From assembly GCA_038380435.1 (NCBI GenBank), contig JAWZYU010000001.1, positions 11,140,001 through 11,204,000 of the forward strand: a stretch of 64,000 bases of DNA. The letters run 5' to 3'. Source of the stretch: Ryuthela nishihirai. Taxonomy: Eukaryota > Arthropoda > Arachnida > Araneae > Heptathelidae. A program made the translations under genes and the position numbers. This document shows positions 57,808 to 64,000 of this stretch, in pieces; within the stretch, counting starts at the first letter, position 1; the number at the start of each line of letters is the position of its first letter. A model generated the notes under the pieces. That model saw only the letters and a program-made list of their open reading frames with translations. It was not told the DNA's origin and did not search any database.

Positions 57808-58105
57808 TTGAACTGTTTTACCTCTGAGTAGCACTTTGTGTACACAATGGACTAAATCACAATTGCAGAAACTACAGAAAACTTTTGAGCTACATCGAAG
57901 CTTAATATCACGGACATCGAGTGTTCTTTAACGTGAACACAATATGATTCTCTCGTGTACATAGAACTTGGCTTAATATCCTATCCAAAGGATAGCAGCA
58001 TTTCAAGTCCATCAGTGTCTTTCACCAAGGGAAAAGTTCTGACTGAAACCTAGCGGAAGTGCAGATTACGAGCCTAGTGAACTACCGACTGAGCCAATCC
58101 TTCCA
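57808..58105 (-). mobile_element. SINE family 1, old diverged copy
   Basis: Recognisable by 'ttttacctctgag', 'gtgttctttaacgtgaac' and the reversed head 'gcctagtgaactaccgactga'. Confidence 0.65.
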
Positions 58106-58121
58106 CATGTCGGTAGCGTTG

Positions 58122-58440
58122 GGTTATTTTACCTCTGAGCAGTGCTTTTTTGCACATATTTGGCTAAATGCCCAGGTCACAAATGACCCCAAGGGCTCAG
58201 AAAAAGTCTGGGGGAAGGGCCGCCACTGAACAGCTGTTAGGAGGCAGATGGTAGCCTCCCATCCAGCATGTTTCTTAATGTGCACAAGGTATGGCTCTCC
58301 TGAACACTGCTTAATGTTCCATCATGGATGGCGGCCTTTCCAAGTCTATCAGTGCCCCCTACTGACCGAGGCTGGGTAAGCGTTTTGCAGAGAAAAATCT
58401 CAGTGCTGGCCCAGGTGGGACTTGAACCATGGAGGTAGGA
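58122..58440 (-). mobile_element. SINE family 1, running into a tandem repeat
   Basis: A minus-strand copy from 'ttttacctctgagcagtgc' to its B box ('gggacttgaacc'), where the tandem repeat takes over. Confidence 0.75.
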
Positions 58441-58812
58441 GGAAGAACAGGAGGGAGCATGTGAGCAGTTTCTCAGTGCTGGCCCAGGTGGGATTTGAAC
58501 CATGGAGGTAGGAGGAAGAACAGGAGGGGCATTGTGAGCAGTTTCTCAGTGCTGGCCCAGGTGGGATTTGAACCATGGAGGTAGGAGGAAGAACAGGAGG
58601 GAGCATGTGAGCAGTTTCTCAGTGCTGGCCCAGGTGGAACTTGAACCATGGAGGTAGGAGGAAGAACAGGAGGGAGCATGTGAGCAGTTTCTCAGTGCTG
58701 GCCCAGGTGGGATTTGAACCATGGAGGTAGGAGGAAGAACAGGAGGGGGCATGTGAGCAGTTTCTCAGTGCTGGCCCAGGTGGGACTTGAACCATGGAGG
58801 TAGGAGGAAGAA
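58396..58812 (-). repeat. 73-bp tandem repeat containing a SINE B box, about 5.7 copies
   Basis: Units start 'tctcagtgctggcccaggtg' near 58396, 58470, 58543, 58616, 58690 and 58763. Each carries, on the minus strand, GGTTCAAGTCC or a one-base variant, the pol III B-box sequence. It evidently grew from the end of the adjoining SINE. Repeated ORFs at 73-base steps are products of the repeat. Confidence 0.9.
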
Positions 58813-59559
58813 GCGCAGGTCACCCCCTTTGGTATCCAAGAAACATTTGACGATTGCATTTCGTTCACTAGAGCTGTTTTGCATTTGATATAAATCGCAT
58901 ATGTCGCGTATAGGATACAAAATATCATTACATTCTTTATAGTAACGTATACATACCACACAGCTGCTGTAAATAAAATCAATTTACTTATAAAATACAT
59001 TACTTTTTGGTGTTGTGATCGAGCTGCTTGCAACATTATTTATTTTACATGTATGATAGAGGATCTACTATGTTTCAAATTAATGTGGTCAATGGAAAGA
59101 AAATGAACAGATTTCATTAATTTTTTTTCATAATTTCCAACATTTGTTAGGTATTTAATTTTATTAGATTTTATTTAGATTATTTTCTTCTCCTAAATTT
59201 TTTAAGACAATAATACTTGAACCTAGAAAAATATAATTATTCCAATAACTTAATTGTTTTTTCAGAAAACATTTTTTTTCATGTAAATGGTTTACTGCAA
59301 ACCATTGAACAAAATTAACCTTTGAACACTTTTAATGATACAGTGTTGATGTCCAATATTTATACTCTGAGCACTCTCATTAGAGTGCTTAATATTTCAG
59401 GTGTGATATCAAAAATAATACTGTTTTAAAGTTTGGGAACAGTCCGATGTTATTGCTGCTTCATATACTAGTCTTTACTGCAAAGCTTACTTGTGAAGGT
59501 AGATTGCATTATGATCACTTTTGTTTCACATGCACTACTTGGTAGAATTTTGAAGTTGT
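58813..59559. other. AT-rich DNA, nothing recognised
   Basis: No supported feature. Confidence 0.4.
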
Positions 59560-60085
59560 GTGGGTAATCATTGCTTTTACTACTTAGAACGATGTGATGT
59601 TAACAATATCAATGTGAATTCCTATTCACGCACAGTACTCAAATACCTAAATTTATCAAATTTTCGATTGAATGATGATCAACAGAGAGTTTTACATCAA
59701 GGTGCAAAATTCGCCTATGCCACACGTACCAAATATGATACAGCGGATCCCTGAAATTGAACAAACTATAAAAAAAATTCCATAAAGTATAAAGATTTAA
59801 AATGTATCAGACTATAAAACACCAACAAGAAAGGAAGAACACAGATATAAATAAGGATATTAAATTATTGAAAAATCTAAATGAAAATACAGAAATTAAA
59901 ATAATCTTAGCTGATAAAACTGATCAGATAGTATTAATTGATAAAACTGAATATGATTGAAAAGTAACTGAACTTTTGAAAAGTTTAAAATGTGAACCAT
60001 TACCTAACAACCCAATTCCTAAAGCTTTAAATAAATTACAAGAATTAAAAAACAATCCATTCTTACCCCTAATATAGCCAAAGCA
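59560..60085 (+). pseudogene. Penelope-like element fragment
   Basis: The plus strand reads YLNLSNFRLNDDQQRVLHQGAKFAYA and, in another frame, EIKIILADKTDQIVLIDKTEYD then KSLKCEPLPNNPI. The order 'NLS...L..GxKFA' followed by 'ADK...V..D...Y' is the N-terminal and early reverse transcriptase part of Penelope-like retroelements. Stops and shifts are present, and the palm and GIY-YIG endonuclease are absent. Confidence 0.5.
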
Positions 60086-60099
60086 TGTCTCCACCTATA

Positions 60100-61172
60100 C
60101 ACCCGACATCCCACAATTATTTGTTAAAATAAATTGCATAAAAAAAATCACTTGACCTCTAGTTAACAAACTTAAATCCTCTATATACAATTTGGAAAGA
60201 GCACTTTACGAATTCTTTGCACCATTTTTTCCGCCCACTAATTATACCCTAACCTCATGTCACGATGCGGACTCCATTATTAGGCAAACTCAGATAACCG
60301 AGTCTACAACTGGAAGTCGGTAATAAATACGATGCCATATTCGGGTATGACCTTTTGAGGTCCCAGAGGTTCACAATTGACCTAAGAGCGGGGACAGTGA
60401 AGAACAATGAGATAAATAGTAATGAAGGAGGCGGGAAGATAGAGACAGACCCCGATACAGTTAATGAAATGAGCAGAAATTGTCGGAATAACTACACTAC
60501 AAGTCTTTCAGCTGAGGCAATAGGAAGAGCATATACGAAAACATTGATTCCCCCTAGAACAGAAAAAAATCATTTTAGTGAATTGTACCGACGGAAGCTT
60601 GAAATCAAAAACCGTGTTTACAAAGCAGAACAGCAAATGGAAACAAGCGCCATCCTGGTAGCCAGATCCTTAAACGTTGTCAGTAAGTACGGATTGATAA
60701 ATGTCAGAGTCGCTAATGTTTCCCATTACCCTGTATGGATAAACAAGAATATGAAATTTAGCTAGCATCGAAGCCATGGGTAAGGAACAAATAAATAGCA
60801 TTGACAGTTCGTGAGAAAGCAGTAACTCTGTTCATCAGAAGCGCAAACAACCATTATCATTGCAAGATTTCGAATTAGATCACATTCCCCGAAAATTCAA
60901 GAAAATATTAGAATCACTATTACTGAAAAACCAAGATATTTTTGCCGGAGATTTAAGTGAGCTTACTCTCACAACAGCAGTCTATCATGAAATACACTTG
61001 GAAGATAACAAACCAGTGAGGCAACGACCTTACAAGGTGCTCTATTCCCGGCAAAAGGAGTTAGACAATCAAAATGACGAGTTACTGAGAAACGGGATTA
61101 TCAGGGAAAGTGCTTCACCTTTTGCCTCCCCGATTGTACTAGTGAAAAAACGAAACTCCTCAGTAGGGGGAA
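60100..61172 (+). pseudogene. Ty3/Gypsy pol fragment: protease end and reverse transcriptase start
   Basis: GNKYDAIFGYDLLRSQRFTIDL around 60330-60375 matches the retropepsin C-terminal 'ILGxDFL' strand and its continuation. ORF 60860-61177 reads IFAGDLSELTLTTAVYHEIHLEDNKPVRQRPY then ELLRNGIIRESASPFASPIVLVKK, the conserved entry into Gypsy reverse transcriptase. Homology stops at about 61160, before any catalytic Asp. The copy is truncated on both sides and unrelated in position to the LTR element at 2.6-6.2 kb. Confidence 0.75.
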
Positions 61173-61186
61173 AGTAGGGGTTCTAG

Positions 61187-61256
61187 GCCAGAGGCGGAGC
61201 TATGTTAATCCTATGGGCTCCGCCTCCCATGTGTTTCAAGCTGGAGGCGGAGCACA
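61187..61256 (+). repeat. GAGGCGGAGC inverted and direct repeats
   Basis: AGGCGGAGC at about 61191, its inverse GCTCCGCCT at about 61217, and a third direct copy near 61246 lie exactly where Gypsy homology ends and the polymerase-gene upstream region begins. This may be the edge of the inserted element; a hairpin can form. Confidence 0.45.
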
Positions 61257-61385
61257 TTGGTCAGAATTCTCACATTTTTTAAGACTGAAGCCAGATAATG
61301 GTGAATAAAATACCTCCCTCCAGTAATGTATTAATCCCAGATTATTCAGTTAAATTGCAGATAATCCATTCGTAATTACCACCTA

Positions 61386-61770
61386 CATCCATCTTGGTTT
61401 CCACAAATTTTTTCTAGTCCACCATTTAGAAACCTGACATCACCACAAACTCCCATGATTTTACCGTTAGTCCACCATCTTGGTTTCTAACCTCATCCGA
61501 AATTACTAAGTAAAGACTCCGCCATCTTGATTCCTGACATATTAATTAAATGCTTATCAGAAGTTCCACTCCCCTTTATTAAATCTCCCCTATCAAAAAC
61601 TTTCACCCACTCATTAATTAACCCATTATCAAAAGTCCCTTTCCCCTTTTATTAAAAAAAAAAAGGAACCCCCCTCTTTTCCTCTGATTCCATCATTTTG
61701 ACATCCCCTGTGATTGCATCCTCCTCCTACAGCGTGAAGTAAGTCCGCCATTTTGAAATCTGATGTCACC
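61386..61770 (+). promoter_or_regulatory. Six repeats of a YY1-like site, several paired with a CRE-like site
   Basis: CC[AG]CCAT[CT]TTG-type motifs start near 61388, 61419, 61472, 61519, 61690 and 61745. Most are followed within about 8-15 bases by TGACATCA/TGATGTCA-like sequence. CCGCCATNTTG is the reverse of the AANATGGCGG site bound by YY1/Pho proteins in animals. The arrangement suggests an enhancer or upstream promoter for the gene at 62002. Binding is inferred. Confidence 0.5.
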
Positions 61771-61793
61771 GATTAGAAGTTTTCTTTTCATTT

Positions 61794-61882
61794 ACTGCGG
61801 GACAGTCTTTTAAATCAGTTTCTGCGGGATAGTCCTCTTTTCAGTATAAATACGACATCCATCAGTCAGATTCCTCATTCTG
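61794..61882 (+). promoter_or_regulatory. Core promoter of the polymerase gene
   Basis: A 26-base direct repeat ('ctgcgggacagtcttttaaa' and 'ctgcgggatagtcctctttt') precedes TATAAATA at 61845-61852. CTCATTCTG with A at 61877 lies about 32 bases downstream, a good fit to an initiator. The 5' leader would be about 125 nt. Confidence 0.55.
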
Positions 61883-62001
61883 TTGTCAGACGTTGACAGT
61901 TCTCTGCTTCTCCGTGATTTTTTTCAACTGTTAGAAGCCAATAGCGATAGTTCTCCACGTCCTCGTGTAGTATCAGCTATTTTACAACTTACTGTTTCAT
62001 A

Positions 62002-64000
62002 ATGTATCCATGTGATATATGTGAGAAGGCTTTCACGCTCCAGAAAAATCTCATTCGTCATATGAGAAATCATGACGGGAATAACCTGTTTAAGTGCTCT
62101 GAGTGCGAATCGACATTCTCAAGGAGAGATGACGTCCGACGCCACGAGTTATCCCACACCTCCAGAAAAACCTACAAATGCGAAGAATGTGCCATGGAGT
62201 TTGGAAGAAAAGACAATCTTTTACGACATCAAAGAAAGCCACACAATAATAAGCGAAAACGTTCTGAAGATGAAAGGATTCCCCAAAAGAAACAAAAACC
62301 AGACCCTGAAAACCCCTGCCAGTTTACAGAAGAAATGAAAAGGACCCTATCAACACATAAATTGATGGCAACGGAAGAAACATCTCTTGACCTCACCTTT
62401 TTCCTTGAATCCTCGCGGGAGTCACTCCTAACTCACCTGAAAGAAGAATTGGCCTCGAAAGCTAGCATTAAATGGTACCTTGCTGCACAAGTGCGCTTCA
62501 GGCGAAAAGTTTCCCCTTCTACCTTCGAACACTGCACCCCGTTTTTCCGAAGTAACTGTGTCACAAGTCTTCCTACATCATCCCTAAATAGAGAATTGGA
62601 TTCAGCGTATAAGAAGATTAAGACCTCATTTGAAGAATTTGAAGGAGCACATAGTGGATGGACACTGGATGCCGTACTCCACGCTGAAATGAACATTGGG
62701 AAATATATACCTCTTGCAGGATCTAGTTATATCGCTACCCCAAGAGAATTACTATTAAAACGTGCTATTGTGAATGTATGTAATTCCGACCAAAAATGTT
62801 TCGTCTGGTCTGTTTTAGCTTCTTTGCATCCTGCCACAGATCATTCGCAGCGCCTTAATAACTATATACATTTAGAAGAAAAATTAAACACATCTGACCT
62901 AATTTTCCCTGTTACAATAAATCAAATATCTAAATTCGAAAAAATGAACAACATTTCTGTCAATGTTTTTGGATATGAGAAAGAGGTGTTCCCACTCTAC
63001 ATCACGCCATTCAGATTTAAAGCGCACACGAATCTCCTTCTATTATCGGATGATGAAAAGCAGCATTATTGCACCATTAAGAATATGAGTCGACTTCTCA
63101 GTCCTCTCACTAAATATAAATGTCAGACTTTCTACTGTGATTACTGCCTTCACCGTTTCAAAAATGAATCACTCTTGAAGGATCATGTTCCCTATTGTCA
63201 AGAACATGGACCCCAAAGAGTACAATTCCGAACTGAAGAAGAAAAATGGTTGAAATTCACAAATTTTAAGTTTCAGCAACCCGTTCCATGCGTGATTTAT
63301 GCCGACTTTGAATCATTCCTAGTGAAAGTGGACACTTGTATGCCTAACCCTGAAAAATCTCACACCACTATCACGGCAAATCATAAACCCTGTGGATTTG
63401 CATATCTTGTTGTTGGACCTGATGGCTGCACCTATAAACCTCCAGTAGTTTATAGAGGTCCTAATGCAGTAGAAGAATTTTTAGAACGTCTGCTTAAAGA
63501 AGAAGAAAACATCAAAAATTTACTATCGATGATGAAGCCAATGCAACTCTCAAATTACGAAGAGGAATCATTTCACAACGCTACTGACTGTCATATTTGT
63601 AAGCGTGTCCTAGGAGCAGATCGTGTGAGAGATCACGATCATATAACAGGTAAATTCCGAGGAGCTGCCCATAATTCCTGTAATCTGAACTTTAAGTTAA
63701 CCAATAGGATTCCAGTTATCTTTCACAACCTAAAGGGATATGACAGCCACCTTATTATGCAAGGAATCGGTAGAATCAAAAATAAGAAGATTAATTGCAT
63801 TCCCAATAACATGGAAACATATATAGCCTTCTCCCTGGGGACATTGCATTTTATAGACTCCTATCAGTTTTTAAGCACATCTCTTGAGAAGCTAGTAAAT
63901 AATTTATCAACAGATGAGTTCCATATTTTAAAGGACCACGTTGAACCCGAAAGGCTACATCTGGTTTTGAGAAAAGGAGTTTACCCCTATGATTATATCG
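62002..64000 (+). CDS. N-terminal part of a family B DNA polymerase with zinc fingers and HNH insert (Polinton/adintovirus-like)
   Basis: The frame is open for 666 codons and continues past the window. Residues 4-24, 32-52 and 60-81 are C2H2 zinc fingers; residues 84-87 (KRKR) form a likely nuclear signal. Residues 250-370 hold DQKCFVWSVLASLHP (Cys266) and QHYCTIKNMSRLL (His355). Cys379, Cys382, His395 and Cys399 form a further zinc site. IYADFES has the exonuclease motif I Asp435 and Glu437; HNLKGYD at 575-581 is exonuclease motif II. Between them, CHIC at 530-533 and DHDHITGKFRGAAHNSC at 544-560 make an endonuclease VII-type HNH. Protein-primed family B polymerases of this kind replicate self-synthesising transposons and related viruses; palm motifs A-C would lie beyond the window. 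No stop or shift is seen, so this copy may be young. The start is the first ATG, about 125 nt after the candidate initiator. Confidence 0.85.
   Translation, partial: MYPCDICEKAFTLQKNLIRHMRNHDGNNLFKCSECESTFSRRDDVRRHELSHTSRKTYKCEECAMEFGRKDNLLRHQRKPHNNKRKRSEDERIPQKKQKPDPENPCQFTEEMKRTLSTHKLMATEETSLDLTFFLESSRESLLTHLKEELASKASIKWYLAAQVRFRRKVSPSTFEHCTPFFRSNCVTSLPTSSLNRELDSAYKKIKTSFEEFEGAHSGWTLDAVLHAEMNIGKYIPLAGSSYIATPRELLLKRAIVNVCNSDQKCFVWSVLASLHPATDHSQRLNNYIHLEEKLNTSDLIFPVTINQISKFEKMNNISVNVFGYEKEVFPLYITPFRFKAHTNLLLLSDDEKQHYCTIKNMSRLLSPLTKYKCQTFYCDYCLHRFKNESLLKDHVPYCQEHGPQRVQFRTEEEKWLKFTNFKFQQPVPCVIYADFESFLVKVDTCMPNPEKSHTTITANHKPCGFAYLVVGPDGCTYKPPVVYRGPNAVEEFLERLLKEEENIKNLLSMMKPMQLSNYEEESFHNATDCHICKRVLGADRVRDHDHITGKFRGAAHNSCNLNFKLTNRIPVIFHNLKGYDSHLIMQGIGRIKNKKINCIPNNMETYIAFSLGTLHFIDSYQFLSTSLEKLVNNLSTDEFHILKDHVEPERLHLVLRKGVYPYDYI

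Noticed and set aside
62072..62338. 88-codon ORF overlapping the polymerase gene
   Set aside because: Frame shadow of the zinc-finger coding region, which is much longer and carries recognisable domains.

Overview
The window is repeat-dense, AT-rich animal nuclear DNA. It has no operons or bacterial-style genes, it carries tRNA-derived SINEs with target-site duplications, and it contains remains of nearly every metazoan transposon class (Ty3/Gypsy LTR, APE-type LINE, Penelope, mariner/Tc1, Tigger/pogo, P/THAP9, hAT). An arthropod, possibly a chelicerate, fits the repeat spectrum, but that is inference. I found no intact host gene; one 318-base minus-strand ORF near 22.2 kb might be a host exon.

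Layout. 1-1795: AT-rich DNA with a diverged tandem repeat. 1796-12418: one hAT MITE copy followed by a MITE whose inside has expanded into a satellite of about 128 bp. Two later insertions split the array: a 3.6-kb Gypsy-type LTR element (2571-6187) and a 3.7-kb LINE (6268-9963). The LTR element keeps both LTRs, tRNA primer site, gag start, integrase end and polypurine tract, but much of its inside is a spliced, broken thymidine phosphorylase, arranged like a retroviral gene transduction. 12.4-35.5 kb: SINE copies of two families, a 509-bp satellite (16.9-18.5 kb), a near-perfect 455-bp palindrome (23.6-24.1 kb), and Tigger-like and Tc1-like transposase relics.

35549-42059 looks like a large hAT-type element with 8-bp target duplications and an internal minisatellite. 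That minisatellite is split by a roughly 4.9-kb insert carrying CRE-like sites, duplicated blocks and a TATA promoter in front of an unrecognised 108-codon ORF. 42-58.4 kb: P-element/THAP9-like relic, a very homogeneous 30-bp minisatellite, mariner relic, internally deleted IS630-type element, more SINEs and a second hAT MITE. 58.4-58.8 kb: a 73-bp tandem repeat grown out of a SINE promoter. 59.5-61.2 kb: Penelope-like and Gypsy pol fragments joined together.

The best candidate for an under-described system is at the right edge. From 62002 an uninterrupted ORF runs off the window (at least 666 codons). It encodes three C2H2 zinc fingers, an uncharacterised Cys/His-containing region, a fourth zinc-binding motif, a family B DNA polymerase exonuclease domain, and an endonuclease VII-type HNH motif inserted between exonuclease motifs I and II. 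It lies behind a TATA/initiator promoter and six repeats of a YY1-like motif, several followed by a CRE-like motif. This is the start of a protein-primed polymerase gene of a Polinton/adintovirus-like element. The 36.5-41.4 kb insert shares some upstream sequence style with it and may be related. All positions and counts were read by eye; no alignment or database search was run.
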